NCBI RefSeq assembly: GCF_002218025.2
Contig: NZ_AP018681.1
Location: 806,001 to 870,000 of the forward strand
Reading direction: 5' to 3'
Length of the DNA: 64,000 nt
Source: Vibrio casei
GTDB taxonomy: Bacteria; Pseudomonadota; Gammaproteobacteria; Enterobacterales; Vibrionaceae
Part shown: in pieces, positions 1 to 8,616 of the stretch
Numbering within the stretch: position 1 is the first letter of the stretch
Layout of the letters: each line of letters opens with the position of its first letter
The notes under the pieces: generated by a model
Databases searched by the model: none
Told to the model about the DNA's origin: nothing
What the model saw: the letters and a program-made list of their open reading frames with translations, nothing else
Translations under genes and position numbers: made by a program

Positions 1-44
1 AGCATTTAATAAACAAATGCTCACCACAGTTCGAAAACTTGCGC

Positions 45-1511
45 TTAGCTAGCAATCGCAAGTGGCTTTGATTTCAGTAATTGTTTAAAGGTATTTATCA
101 CGCGGCCTAGCTGCTCAATCGGCTGTGGTGTGTAAGTATCGACTGGAAAAGAGTGACGGATCACCTCTCGTCCCGCATTCACATTTTCAAGTTCACCCAA
201 TGCAATTAATTGCCCAACCACATTACCAAGTGAAGAAGCTTCTGTAGGATTGGCTTGCACAGTGACTTGGCAAACATCAGCACATAATTGATTTAAAAAT
301 GTGTTGTTAGCGCCACCACCAATGATATGAATAGAATTGAGTTCCTCTTCACTAACGGCTTGTAAGTCACTAAAGGTATGTTGATATTTCAATGCGAGAC
401 TGTCGTAAACACACCGAGCAAGCTCAGCTATCGTTTCAGGAATAGGTTGGTGTGAGTTACGACAGAAATGTTGGATCGATAAACTCATCGATTCAGGATT
501 TAAAAAACGTTCATCATCGGGATCGATAAGCGAACGAAATGGTGGAACTTTGCTGGCTAATTCAACTAACTGTGGGAATGTGAACTCACTGAACTCGGCT
601 TGTAAACGTTGAACTAACCATAATCCCATGATGTTTTTTAGCATTCTAAATCGACCTTCTGCCCCACCTTCATGGGTAATTTCAAGTCGTGTCGTTAATG
701 CATTAATCACAGGTTCGCTGCGTTCGATCCCCATTAATGACCAAGTACCGGAACTTAAAAAAGCGGTCGATTGAGACTGTAAAGGCGTGCCAACTACGGC
801 AGATGCGGTATCATGGCTCGCAATCGAAGCTACCGGAATGTCTAGCCCTGCTACATGATAATGACCAATTATTTTATTCGGTAAACTTGGCGATAAAAAC
901 CACGTCGATGGCGCGTCAACCAAATCAAGTAACGTCTTGCTCCACTGTTTGGTGTGGCAATCGAGCAATTGACTGGTGGAAGCATTGCTGTATTCACAAT
1001 GTTCTACACCCGTTAAGCAGTAATTAAGATAATCAGGAATAAACAGTAGGCGATTTACATCTGCTAACCACTCTGGTTGTTGTTGATTGAGTGCTGCCAA
1101 TTGGTAAATAGTATTAAAGGATAAAAATTGCAGGCCGGTAATTTGGTAAATGTCTGCACGTGACAGCTTATCTGCAATAAATAGCTCCATCACACCTTGA
1201 GTACGATCATCACGGTAGGCAACATAATCCCCTAATGGCTGGCCTTGCTTATCGAGTAGGACAAAATCAACACCCCATGTATCAATACCGATGGAATCAG
1301 GGACAATACCTTGGTCAATAACTAAGTGAATACCCGTTTTGATCTCACATAATAAACCATCAAGATCCCAACAATCTTGACCATGCTTTCTCACCAGCTC
1401 ATTTTTAAAACGATGAATTTCAGACAAGACGATTTTACCCGCTTGAAACTGAGATAAAATCACTCGCCCGCTGGATGCACCAAGATCAACCGCAATAATG
1501 TTCTTAGACAT
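45..1511 (-). CDS. rhaB: Rhamnulokinase
   Basis: FGGY-family sugar kinase of 488 residues, the usual length for RhaB. It phosphorylates L-rhamnulose to L-rhamnulose 1-phosphate in the cytoplasm, the second step of rhamnose breakdown. The N-terminus carries the FGGY phosphate-binding segment (VDLGASSGRV, about residues 8-17). IDTWGVDF (about 76-83) and the late IHIIGGGANN (about 397-406) are typical of rhamnulokinases. A purine-rich stretch precedes the ATG. Rhamnose is a side-chain and backbone sugar of rhamnogalacturonan, so its position a few kb from a pectin locus makes sense. Any further rha genes would lie to the left, outside the window. Identity is from family resemblance and is fairly certain. 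Confidence 0.9.
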   Translation of the reverse strand: MSKNIIAVDLGASSGRVILSQFQAGKIVLSEIHRFKNELVRKHGQDCWDLDGLLCEIKTGIHLVIDQGIVPDSIGIDTWGVDFVLLDKQGQPLGDYVAYRDDRTQGVMELFIADKLSRADIYQITGLQFLSFNTIYQLAALNQQQPEWLADVNRLLFIPDYLNYCLTGVEHCEYSNASTSQLLDCHTKQWSKTLLDLVDAPSTWFLSPSLPNKIIGHYHVAGLDIPVASIASHDTASAVVGTPLQSQSTAFLSSGTWSLMGIERSEPVINALTTRLEITHEGGAEGRFRMLKNIMGLWLVQRLQAEFSEFTFPQLVELASKVPPFRSLIDPDDERFLNPESMSLSIQHFCRNSHQPIPETIAELARCVYDSLALKYQHTFSDLQAVSEEELNSIHIIGGGANNTFLNQLCADVCQVTVQANPTEASSLGNVVGQLIALGELENVNAGREVIRHSFPVDTYTPQPIEQLGRVINTFKQLLKSKPLAIAS

Positions 1512-1573
1512 GAGATAACAACCTTTCCTTTATTTAGGCTGTTATCTTGACGAAATGCGATGAAATGTAACTT

Positions 1574-1614
1574 AAAAAAAAGGACAGCCTTACGAGAAGG
1601 CTGTCCTTTTTTTT
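1574..1614. terminator. Bidirectional intrinsic terminator
   Basis: An 11-bp perfect stem (AGGACAGCCTT at 1581-1591, its complement at 1597-1607) with a 5-nt loop is flanked by an A-run on the left and a T-run on the right. It would terminate the leftward exonuclease transcript. It lies upstream of rhaB and so also insulates that gene. Confidence 0.9.
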
Positions 1615-1652
1615 AGTTTTCAATGTGCACATTCACATAATGTAAAATAAGA

Positions 1653-2378
1653 TTAGCATGTTGCTCGACAATACATTTCGCCAATGGTGGTTTTTTTCGC
1701 TTGCCGCCCAAAGATTTTAATTTTCTGTGCCATAAAAAGTTCTGCGGTAGAAATAGCATCAACCAACGCATTATGAGCAGAATACAACGGTAAACCATAA
1801 CGCTGTCTAACCGCATTAAGTTGCAACTCAAAATTGTCGCCTTTACTATGGTAAACCAAATGCTTTTCTATTTTTAAGGTATCCAACCAAATGATGGGTA
1901 AGTCATTTAAACCATAACGCTTACGTACATAGGCTTGCATGAAACTACGCTCTACCACAGCCCCATGCGCCATCACAATTTTACCGGTCATTTTTATAAA
2001 TAAACGATTCATTGCCTCTTCTAGTTGCTCACCTTCTAATAGCATTTGGGGCATAATATGGTTCACAACAGCACTCGCCGCTTTTATCTTTTGATTATCA
2101 TCAAGATAACAATGAGCCGCGGTATCCATATCGATTTGATTGTTTTCAATTCGAATATTACCGATGCTTAATAAACTATCTTCCGTAGGATTAAGCCCTG
2201 TAGTTTCAAAATCAAGAACCAGAAAATCTAGCTCATCTAAACACTTATCAGGTTTAGGCAACGGTGTCCTCAGTAAGCGACGCAGTTCTTGAGAGCACTC
2301 TTTAGGTACTGACAATGCCTTTCGCTTCTTCTCTAATTGAGTAATGGGATGGAAATAGTTTTTTAACCTCTTATACAT
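1653..2378 (-). CDS. DEDDh-family 3'-5' exonuclease (DNA polymerase III epsilon-like)
   Basis: Protein of 241 residues with an exonuclease domain of the DnaQ/epsilon type. Motif I is LDFETTGLNPTEDSLLSIG near residue 55, with the metal-binding Asp and Glu. A later SAHNALVDA near residue 198 gives the His and Asp of motif III. The N-terminal 45 residues are basic and outside the domain. It begins 3 nt after the stop of the DUF294 gene, so the two are almost certainly co-transcribed. This pairing of a DUF294/CBS protein with an epsilon-like exonuclease is a recurrent gammaproteobacterial arrangement, often near acetate genes (recalled, not checked). The substrate is unknown; it is not the replicative DnaQ subunit by context. 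Confidence 0.85.
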   Translation of the reverse strand: MYKRLKNYFHPITQLEKKRKALSVPKECSQELRRLLRTPLPKPDKCLDELDFLVLDFETTGLNPTEDSLLSIGNIRIENNQIDMDTAAHCYLDDNQKIKAASAVVNHIMPQMLLEGEQLEEAMNRLFIKMTGKIVMAHGAVVERSFMQAYVRKRYGLNDLPIIWLDTLKIEKHLVYHSKGDNFELQLNAVRQRYGLPLYSAHNALVDAISTAELFMAQKIKIFGRQAKKTTIGEMYCRATC

Positions 2379-2381
2379 ACC

Positions 2382-4244
2382 CTACCCTTTGGTAAAACGA
2401 AGTTTTGCACCATCTTGTAGCTCATTAATGATTTTAAACGCATCTTTTAAATGTTTACGTTCAAAGCTACTAAACCGTTCAGGATCAATATGATTATCCG
2501 GTGTTTTGTTATTTTTTAAGGCTTCACATTGATGAGTGAAGCGAACTTGAGTAATAAATCGATAGGCACCAATAATATTTCTATAGCTGTCTTCAGCCAT
2601 GACACCTTGTTCAAAAGCATATTGGAAACGTTCTTCAGTACCCGTTTGGGTTCCATTCGCTGATAAGCTATAAATACGAGCTAAATCAATAATAAGGTTC
2701 AAGGCATATTTTTTGATATTTAATGTTCGGCTATTATCACCACTTTTCTCTAATACTAACTTATTAAATATTCCAAGCGGTGGTTGAGTTTCTATTGCAT
2801 CACGTACCAAAGACGGTATAAAACGAGCACTATTGGTGATGCATTGATGTAAATGCTGTTGCAGTTCATCCGCTAACTCTTTATTTCCGTATATTGCACG
2901 AACTTCCAAAAAAACACTGATATTCAATAATTTATTATATTCAGGTGTATTCACCCATTTACGATAATATTCTTTCCAACGAGAAAGAGGCTGACACCAT
3001 TTAGGCGTTGCCGCCATGTATTTCCCATCACACAGCGGATAACCACAGGCATCCAATCCATTACAAACTATCATGGCTAAATGAGTGAAATACGCAATAT
3101 CTGCGTTTGTTGCTGAGTCCTCAATGATCAGTGCACTGTCCTGATCCGACAATAAATGCACTTCATTACGAGCATGAGATCCTGCGACAATCCATGCATA
3201 ATCACATGGTGGAGCCCCAAGTTGTTTTTCGGCCAATTGAATGATACGGCGATTAAAAGCATCCATAATCATCGACATTACAGAGGCAACGACATTTGAC
3301 CCAACACGACTTTCCACTAACGAATTGAAAATAACCTTCCTTTCTTCTTTAAGCGTTTTTAAAGCTTCAATAGAATTTGAATATTTTATTTTTTCAATCA
3401 GAAAGAGTGCTTGTGTTCTATGGTTATGCACTAAATGGGTCGTCGTAATTAAGCCAACAATGCTTTTCCCATACACAACGGGTAAACACCGGATATTGAA
3501 TTGCATCATTAAAGATATCGCTTCCAAAACCGTCGCATCACCGTGTATTAACTGTGGATTTATTGTCATGACTTCGCCAATAGGAGAGTCTGTATTAATT
3601 CCGGTAGCCACGACCCTAGTCGTCATATCTCGATCAGTAATCACACCAACAATATCATCCCCATCTTTCACCACAGCACAGGATGAACGCATTTCGTCCT
3701 GCATTAACAACGCGACGGTTCTAATACTGGTATTCCTTTCGACAATTGCAACATCTTCACTCGCCACTTCCGATACTTTACGGTAATAAGGCCCTTTATC
3801 ATTTGGCATCACACGATATAAAGCAGAATTTAAACGTGCTCGAGCACGAGAATCGAAAAATTCGGAATACTCGGGATTGCTCTCAAGCACATTTTGTAAA
3901 ACAGAATGAGGAATGAGATATAAAAGTGAATCCACCAATGCGACGGCCTGATATCCATCTTCACTATCTGATAAGGGCTCTAGAAAGGTAAAACCAAATT
4001 GATCTTCTTCACCAAGGCGAGCACGTAATGATCCATCTTTCATGCGTTGCTCAATTGCGCCTGTTCGAATGACGTACAGAAAACGTTGATCACAATCAGA
4101 ATGAAAAGGGATCTCATCCCCTTTCGCTAAATAGCTAATTTTAACTTTTTGCACCACTTCTTTAACCACGGATTCAGGCAATTTATCAAATGGATCAATT
4201 CGAGCCATAAAGTTATAGATATTGGGTAGCAGCGCATTTGTCAT
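2382..4244 (-). CDS. cNMP-binding / CBS-pair / DUF294 nucleotidyltransferase-like signalling protein
   Basis: 620 residues with a clear order of domains. There is an N-terminal cyclic-nucleotide-binding-like domain (about 15-135, with LAKGDEIPF and IRTGAIEQR). A pair of CBS motifs follows (about 160-285, with VGVITDRDMTTRVV and RCLPVV). Then come a DUF294 nucleotidyltransferase-like domain (about 310-450) and a DUF294 C-terminal domain. The nucleotidyltransferase signature is GSHARNEVHLLSDQDSALII, which keeps the GS...DxD geometry. Related proteins are thought to sense a nucleotide and act on a partner, but the reaction is not established. It is first in a two-gene unit with the exonuclease. 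The start fits the family N-terminus. Confidence 0.85.
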   Translation of the reverse strand: MTNALLPNIYNFMARIDPFDKLPESVVKEVVQKVKISYLAKGDEIPFHSDCDQRFLYVIRTGAIEQRMKDGSLRARLGEEDQFGFTFLEPLSDSEDGYQAVALVDSLLYLIPHSVLQNVLESNPEYSEFFDSRARARLNSALYRVMPNDKGPYYRKVSEVASEDVAIVERNTSIRTVALLMQDEMRSSCAVVKDGDDIVGVITDRDMTTRVVATGINTDSPIGEVMTINPQLIHGDATVLEAISLMMQFNIRCLPVVYGKSIVGLITTTHLVHNHRTQALFLIEKIKYSNSIEALKTLKEERKVIFNSLVESRVGSNVVASVMSMIMDAFNRRIIQLAEKQLGAPPCDYAWIVAGSHARNEVHLLSDQDSALIIEDSATNADIAYFTHLAMIVCNGLDACGYPLCDGKYMAATPKWCQPLSRWKEYYRKWVNTPEYNKLLNISVFLEVRAIYGNKELADELQQHLHQCITNSARFIPSLVRDAIETQPPLGIFNKLVLEKSGDNSRTLNIKKYALNLIIDLARIYSLSANGTQTGTEERFQYAFEQGVMAEDSYRNIIGAYRFITQVRFTHQCEALKNNKTPDNHIDPERFSSFERKHLKDAFKIINELQDGAKLRFTKG

Positions 4245-4375
4245 CCGTCCGACCTTCCGAATTAATTAGCTTTTTATACAAGAGAAACTGTATTCAATAA
4301 GAATATCACTCACCATATCAAAACATTGTTTTAATATTGAAATTAAAATATAAAAAGTTTACTAAGTGCACAAAA

Positions 4376-4400
4376 AAAGCAGCTTAACGCTGCTTTAATA
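4376..4400 (-). terminator. Terminator of kdgR
   Basis: AAAGCAGC (4376-4383) and GCTGCTTT (4389-4396) form an 8-bp stem with a 5-nt loop. Read on the minus strand it is followed by a run of T, downstream of the kdgR stop. Confidence 0.8.
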
Positions 4401-4439
4401 AACTAAGTTTTTACCGTGTACGACTTTTACAGGCGAGAA

Positions 4440-5222
4440 TCACGATACTGGTTCATGGTAGCCCAATTGTTCAGAAATATTTCGACAGGCGGTTTGAAGT
4501 AAAGCAACATAGTAAGACATTCTACTTTCATCAAAACGAATCGTTGGGAATGAAATCGATAGCCCTGCAATCACATGACCAAAACGATCGTATACAGGAG
4601 CGCCAATACAACGTAAACCTGGCTCTTGCTCTTCGTTATCTTCCGCATAACCTTGTGCTTTCACACGCTTTAACTCTGCAAGAAGCTGATCCACATTGTC
4701 ATGAGTTTTTTGAGTATGCTTAACAAATTTCACATTTTTTAAGGTTTCGCGCACAAAAGACTCGCTGCGCTCAGCCAGTAACACTTTACCGATAGCGGTA
4801 CTATAAAGTGGATTACGGCGACCAATACGCGATTGCATGCGTAGGTTATAGCCAGAATCAATTTTGTGGGTATAAATGATTTGGTCAACATCTAACGCGC
4901 CTAAATGCAGCGCTTCATTGGTTTGCTCAGAAATATGGCTCATCTCTTTATCGGCTAAAGAAATCAGATCAACATATTCTAACGACTTTGCTCCTACCTC
5001 AAATAACTTCAAAGTAAGCGAATATTTATCGGCTTCACCTTCTTGATCAACATAGCCCAACATTTTCATCGTTTGCAGAAAACGATAAGTGGTGCTTTTT
5101 GACATCAGTAAGCGCTGGGATAGTTCGGTAATACCGATATTTTTTTGCTCACCAAGTGCTTGAAGAATACCAAACACTTTCATGACTGATGACACTGCAT
5201 CGGGTTGTTTTGCTTTTTCCAT
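4440..5222 (-). CDS. kdgR: KdgR, IclR-family repressor of pectin genes
   Basis: 260 residues. An N-terminal winged helix-turn-helix (about 10-70, ITELSQRLLMSKSTTYRFLQ) is followed by an IclR ligand-binding domain (about 80-255). Long stretches match my memory of enterobacterial KdgR (VSSVMKVFGILQALGE, SRIGRRNPLYSTAIGKVLLA, GLSISFPTIRF). In enterobacteria KdgR represses pectinolysis genes and is released by 2-keto-3-deoxygluconate. It is divergent from kduD, with a 284-bp shared region holding two KdgR-box-like palindromes. The same motif precedes kdgK, the symporter gene and kdgM, so KdgR very probably controls the whole locus. Confidence 0.95.
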   Translation of the reverse strand: MEKAKQPDAVSSVMKVFGILQALGEQKNIGITELSQRLLMSKSTTYRFLQTMKMLGYVDQEGEADKYSLTLKLFEVGAKSLEYVDLISLADKEMSHISEQTNEALHLGALDVDQIIYTHKIDSGYNLRMQSRIGRRNPLYSTAIGKVLLAERSESFVRETLKNVKFVKHTQKTHDNVDQLLAELKRVKAQGYAEDNEEQEPGLRCIGAPVYDRFGHVIAGLSISFPTIRFDESRMSYYVALLQTACRNISEQLGYHEPVS

Positions 5223-5379
5223 TAGAGTTGACCTTGAATTTGATTAGACCTTAAAAAGCCAGTCATCATTGTTATCGTTTTATCATTCTATATCCTTTAT
5301 CGATTTTTTTGAAATGCATGGTTCAAAAAAATGAAACACAAATCACTTTAATATATAAAACACGATTTAGGTCACTTTT

Positions 5380-5398
5380 TATGAAACGGCTTTTTATT
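5380..5398. promoter_or_regulatory. KdgR box, distal, in kdgR-kduD intergenic region
   Basis: TATGAAACGGCTTTTTATT matches the enterobacterial KdgR consensus (AATRAAAYRNYRTTTYATT, from memory) at 12 of 13 core positions. It is one of two boxes in tandem 4 nt apart. Function is inferred. Confidence 0.65.
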
Positions 5399-5402
5399 TT
5401 TA

Positions 5403-5421
5403 ATTGAAATGGCGTTTCACT
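5403..5421. promoter_or_regulatory. KdgR box, proximal, upstream of kduD
   Basis: The core GAAATGGCGTTTC (5406-5418) fits the KdgR core at 13 of 13 positions. The spacing to kduD (about 85 bp) allows overlap with its promoter. Confidence 0.75.
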
Positions 5422-5423
5422 AT

Positions 5424-5439
5424 TGCTATTGTTATCACA
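5424..5439. promoter_or_regulatory. Possible CRP site upstream of kduD
   Basis: TGCTA-N6-TCACA has a perfect right half and a 3/5 left half of the CRP consensus (TGTGA-N6-TCACA). It sits directly beside the proximal KdgR box. Combined KdgR and CRP control is usual for pectin genes, but this site is weak. Confidence 0.35.
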
Positions 5440-5506
5440 CTTGCTGAGGGATACACCTCAATATCAATAAACCTACTGGCTGAAAAGCTGAATTTAAGGA
5501 CACGTT

Positions 5507-6268
5507 ATGATTTTGAACTCTTTTGATCTACAAGGTAAAGTGGCTATCGTTACTGGTTGTGATACCGGCCTTGGTCAAGGTATGGCTTTAGGTTTAGCGG
5601 AAGCTGGCTGTAGCATTGTTGGTGTTAACTACACTGCCCCAGAAGAAACAATTGAAAAAATGAAGGCAGCGGGACACAAATTCTTAGACGTTCGCGCTAA
5701 CTTACTAAAACAAGATGAAATCCCAGCCATCATTGATGCCGCTATTACTGAGTTTGGCAAAGTTGATATTCTGGTGAATAACGCCGGTATCATTCGCCGT
5801 GAAGATGCCATTGAATTCTCAGAGCAAAACTGGGATGACGTAATGAACATCAACTCAAAAACAGTATTTTTCATGTCTCAAGCGGTTGCTAAGCAATTTA
5901 TCTCTCAAGGTAATGGCGGCAAAATCATCAACATCGCTTCTATGCTTTCTTTCCAAGGAGGGGTTCGTGTTCCTTCTTATACGGCATCAAAAAGTGCGGT
6001 TATGGGTATTACTCGCGCCATGGCAAACGAATGGGCAAAACATGGCATTAACGTAAACGCTATTGCACCAGGCTATATGGCTACTAACAACACAGCGGCT
6101 CTACTCGCTGATGAAGAACGCAGCAAAGCCATTCTTGAACGTATTCCAGCTGATCGTTGGGGTACACCTGCTGATGTTGCCGGCCCTTGTGTGTTCCTAG
6201 CCTCTGATGCTGCAAGCTACATTAATGGCTACACTGTTGCCGTTGATGGTGGTTGGTTAGCTCGTTAA
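5507..6268 (+). CDS. kduD: 2-dehydro-3-deoxy-D-gluconate 5-dehydrogenase
   Basis: Short-chain dehydrogenase of 253 residues, the usual KduD length. It has the Rossmann glycine motif TGCDTGLGQGMA (about 16-27), the NNAG motif (about 90-93), catalytic Ser within SMLSFQGG and the YTASK catalytic Tyr/Lys (about 158-162). KduD reduces 2,5-diketo-3-deoxygluconate to 2-keto-3-deoxygluconate (KDG) in the cytoplasm. A strong AAGGACAC ribosome-binding site precedes the ATG. It is first in a rightward run with kdgF and the RpiB-like gene, under two KdgR boxes. The assignment is secure from sequence and context; a homologous DhuD role for glucuronate-derived intermediates is the same reaction. Confidence 0.93.
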   Translation: MILNSFDLQGKVAIVTGCDTGLGQGMALGLAEAGCSIVGVNYTAPEETIEKMKAAGHKFLDVRANLLKQDEIPAIIDAAITEFGKVDILVNNAGIIRREDAIEFSEQNWDDVMNINSKTVFFMSQAVAKQFISQGNGGKIINIASMLSFQGGVRVPSYTASKSAVMGITRAMANEWAKHGINVNAIAPGYMATNNTAALLADEERSKAILERIPADRWGTPADVAGPCVFLASDAASYINGYTVAVDGGWLAR

Positions 6269-6306
6269 TACCACTATTTCATTCTATAAACAAAGGACAA
6301 CTGAGC

Positions 6307-6630
6307 ATGTTTGTTTATAACAAAGATATTAAATTAGAAGACCTAGGTGATGGCGTTTCACGCAAAATCATGGCTTATAGTGACAATATTATGTCGGTTG
6401 AAGTTTACTTCGAAGACGGAGCCATTGGCCCACTGCACAATCATCCGCACGAGCAGTTAACTTACGTGCTATCAGGTGAATTTGAATTCACTATTGGTGA
6501 TGAAACCAAGATTGTAAAAGCAGGCGACGCGCTCTACAAAGAACCTAATGTAATGCACGGTTGTACTTGCTTAAAAGCAGGCGTATTACTCGATACCTTT
6601 ACTCCAATGCGTAAAGATTTCGTAAGCTAA
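6307..6630 (+). CDS. kdgF: KdgF, unsaturated-uronate linearising cupin
   Basis: Cupin of 107 residues. The metal site is visible as HNHPHEQ (44-50) with a later His in MHGC (about 84), as in known KdgF proteins. KdgF converts 4,5-unsaturated galacturonate, released by oligogalacturonate lyases, to the linear 5-keto form. This step otherwise happens slowly without an enzyme. The ATG at 6307 is chosen because it gives the family's length and follows AAAGGACAACTGAGC; a longer reading frame from 6253 would overlap the end of kduD. It lies 38 nt after kduD in the same direction. Confidence 0.92.
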   Translation: MFVYNKDIKLEDLGDGVSRKIMAYSDNIMSVEVYFEDGAIGPLHNHPHEQLTYVLSGEFEFTIGDETKIVKAGDALYKEPNVMHGCTCLKAGVLLDTFTPMRKDFVS

Positions 6631-6744
6631 CACCTTGCTATAAGATCACTCAATATAGAAGCGGTCACTGCTTTAACCTCGATTAACATAATCAGTGACC
6701 GTTTATTTTAAAATTGATGTAGGCGGACCCTACTGGAGAATACA

Positions 6745-7383
6745 ATGAAAATCGCACTAATGATGGAAAACAGCCAAGCTGGCAAAAACGCAACTATCTT
6801 AAATGAGCTAACAAGTGTTGTTGAGCCACTAGGTCACTCTGTTGCAAACGTAGGCATGAGCGATGAAAACGATCATCACCTAACTTACATTCACCTTGGT
6901 ATCCAAGCTAGCTTGCTTCTTAACTCTAAAGCGGTTGATTTCGTGGTGGCAGGTTGTGGTACTGGCCAAGGCGCAATGATGTCACTGAACCTACACCCAG
7001 GTGTATCTTGTGGTTACTGCCTAGACCCATCCGATGCTTTCCTTTTCAACCAAATCAACAACGGTAATGCGCTTGCGCTTGCGTTTGCGAAAGGCTTTGG
7101 TTGGGCAGCAGAATTGAATGCTCGTTATATCTTCGAAAAAGCATTCTCAGGCCCACGCGGTGAAGGCTACCCTGTTGAGCGTAAAGCGCCACAAGTTCAA
7201 AATGCGGGCATCCTTGGTCAAGTAAAAGCGGCAGTAAACAAAGAAAACTACCTTGATACCCTACGTGCTATCGACCCTGAACTGGTGAAAACAGCCGTAA
7301 CTGGCGAGCGTTTCCAACAATGTTTCTTCGATAATTGCCAGAATGATGAAATCAAAGCGTTTGTTCGTGAAGTATTAGCTTAA
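6745..7383 (+). CDS. RpiB/LacAB-family sugar isomerase, probable functional substitute for KduI
   Basis: 212 residues of the RpiB/LacA/LacB fold. It shows the active-site Cys motif AGCGTGQG (about 70-77) and SCGYCLDPSDAFLFNQ, and is longer than ordinary RpiB (about 150) by a C-terminal extension. It sits between kdgF/kduD and kdgK/eda, where a pectin locus needs a 4-deoxy-L-threo-5-hexosulose uronate isomerase. No kduI occurs in the window. A streptococcal RpiB-family protein, DhuI, performs exactly this reaction for glycosaminoglycan-derived uronates (established knowledge, recalled). I infer the same job here. The ribosome-binding site TGGAG is 8 nt before the ATG. A terminator follows at 7422. 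Confidence 0.8.
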   Translation: MKIALMMENSQAGKNATILNELTSVVEPLGHSVANVGMSDENDHHLTYIHLGIQASLLLNSKAVDFVVAGCGTGQGAMMSLNLHPGVSCGYCLDPSDAFLFNQINNGNALALAFAKGFGWAAELNARYIFEKAFSGPRGEGYPVERKAPQVQNAGILGQVKAAVNKENYLDTLRAIDPELVKTAVTGERFQQCFFDNCQNDEIKAFVREVLA

Positions 7384-7421
7384 CCCCCATTTGATTAAGC
7401 TTTTAAATTGCACTAACTTTT

Positions 7422-7446
7422 GCCGACCTCCGAGGTCGGCTTTTTT
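7422..7446 (+). terminator. Terminator after the RpiB-like gene
   Basis: GCCGACCT (7422-7429) and AGGTCGGC (7433-7440) form a GC-rich 8-bp stem followed by TTTTTT. It separates the kduD-kdgF-rpiB unit from kdgK. Confidence 0.9.
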
Positions 7447-7467
7447 ATTTAATTTTTCTAGTTCTCT

Positions 7468-7537
7468 GTCATCAAGTGACTGTCACCAAGTAAAAACCAT
7501 CAAGTGAAAGCCATCAAATAAAGGTCATCAAAGAAGG
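7468..7537. repeat. Degenerate 13-15 nt tandem repeats upstream of kdgK
   Basis: Five imperfect units follow each other at 7468, 7482, 7497, 7511 and 7525. They share a YCAYCAART-like core (TCATCAAGTGA, TCACCAAGTAA, CCATCAAGTGA, CCATCAAATAA, TCATCAAAGAA). They fill the gap between the terminator and the KdgR box of kdgK. Function is unknown. Confidence 0.6.
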
Positions 7538-7572
7538 TTTATTAAATGAAAAAGTGATCTACCCTGTAATAT

Positions 7573-7591
7573 TATGAAACCTCGTTTCAAT
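7573..7591. promoter_or_regulatory. KdgR box upstream of kdgK
   Basis: TATGAAACCTCGTTTCAAT carries both half sites GAAAC and GTTTC at the right spacing and 12 of 13 core matches. It lies 61 bp before the kdgK start. Confidence 0.8.
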
Positions 7592-7652
7592 TTAATTGAC
7601 CTTGAGTTTGCAATTGATAATAATAGCCTCATACCGATCAAGGAGAATTCTC

Positions 7653-8585
7653 ATGCAAGCAAATCGCATTGCCATCATTGGCGAGTGTATGGTTGAACTA
7701 CAAAAAACAGGTGATGCGACTTACAAGCAAAGCTTTGGTGGTGATACCTTAAACACGGCACTTTATCTATCTCGTTTAACCCATCAGCACCAATTAACGA
7801 CGGCTTATGTCACTGGCTTAGGGAAAGATCCGTTCAGCAACTCGATGTTAGAAGCGTGGCAACAAGAAAATATTAATACTGATTTGGTGCATATTTCAGA
7901 GAAAAAATTACCCGGATTATATTCGATTTCAACCACACCCGATGGTGAGCGTGCTTTCCAATATTGGCGCAACGATGCCGCAGCACGCTACTGGTTACTC
8001 GAAAAAGACACCAACGCCGTTATTGATTCATTAAGCCAAAATCAGCTGATCTATTTAAGCGGTGTAAGCCTTGCCATTTTACCATCAGAAGCATTGGATA
8101 AACTTTTCACGGTTTTAACTGCCTGTAAAGCGCAAGGCTGTAAAATCGCATTTGATAATAACTACCGCCCAGCCTTATGGGAAAACAAAGAACAAGCGCA
8201 ACAAGCGTATAAAACCATGCTTCAATTAACCGATATTGCTTTCTTAACTTACGATGATGAAGAAATGCTGTACGGCGATACCGAAGAACAACAAGCAATT
8301 GACCGTACTCAAGCACTCGGCGTAAATGAAATTGTGATCAAGCGTGGCGCAAAAGCGTGCTTTGTGATCACCGCCGATGAGCGTATTGAAGTCGCACCAA
8401 AACCGGTATCTGGTCTTGTCGATACAACAGCCGCGGGTGATTCGTTCAGTGCGGGTTATTTAGCAAAGCGACTACTCGGGGGTACATTAGAAGCATCAGC
8501 CAAAATGGGCCACACCTTAGCCGGAACCGTGATTTGTTTTCCGGGCGCTATTATCCCGATCGACAAAATGCCAGCACTTAATTAA
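7653..8585 (+). CDS. kdgK: 2-dehydro-3-deoxygluconokinase
   Basis: PfkB-family kinase of 310 residues. It phosphorylates KDG to KDPG. The N-terminal RIAIIGECMVELQK and the FGGDTLNTALYLSRL segment bind the sugar. The C-terminal DTTAAGDSFSAGYL (about 272-285) holds the catalytic Asp of the PfkB signature. The ATG at 7653 is preferred over one at 7596 because AAGGAG lies at the right distance, the protein matches KdgK from its first residues, and the upstream extension (MTLSLQLIIIASYRS) looks like untranslated leader. It forms an operon with the aldolase 31 nt downstream and has its own KdgR box. Confidence 0.93.
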   Translation: MQANRIAIIGECMVELQKTGDATYKQSFGGDTLNTALYLSRLTHQHQLTTAYVTGLGKDPFSNSMLEAWQQENINTDLVHISEKKLPGLYSISTTPDGERAFQYWRNDAAARYWLLEKDTNAVIDSLSQNQLIYLSGVSLAILPSEALDKLFTVLTACKAQGCKIAFDNNYRPALWENKEQAQQAYKTMLQLTDIAFLTYDDEEMLYGDTEEQQAIDRTQALGVNEIVIKRGAKACFVITADERIEVAPKPVSGLVDTTAAGDSFSAGYLAKRLLGGTLEASAKMGHTLAGTVICFPGAIIPIDKMPALN

Positions 8586-8616
8586 ATTTTATTAACATCA
8601 TTCTCAAGGACTCAAA

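Noticed and set aside
3241-3786. 181-codon plus-strand frame
   Set aside because: It lies antisense to the CBS region of the DUF294 protein and has the look of a shadow frame.
7468-7537. Possible CRISPR array
   Set aside because: The units are only 13-15 nt, contiguous, diverged and lack spacers; no cas genes are present. The same applies to the arrays at 43419 and 62687.
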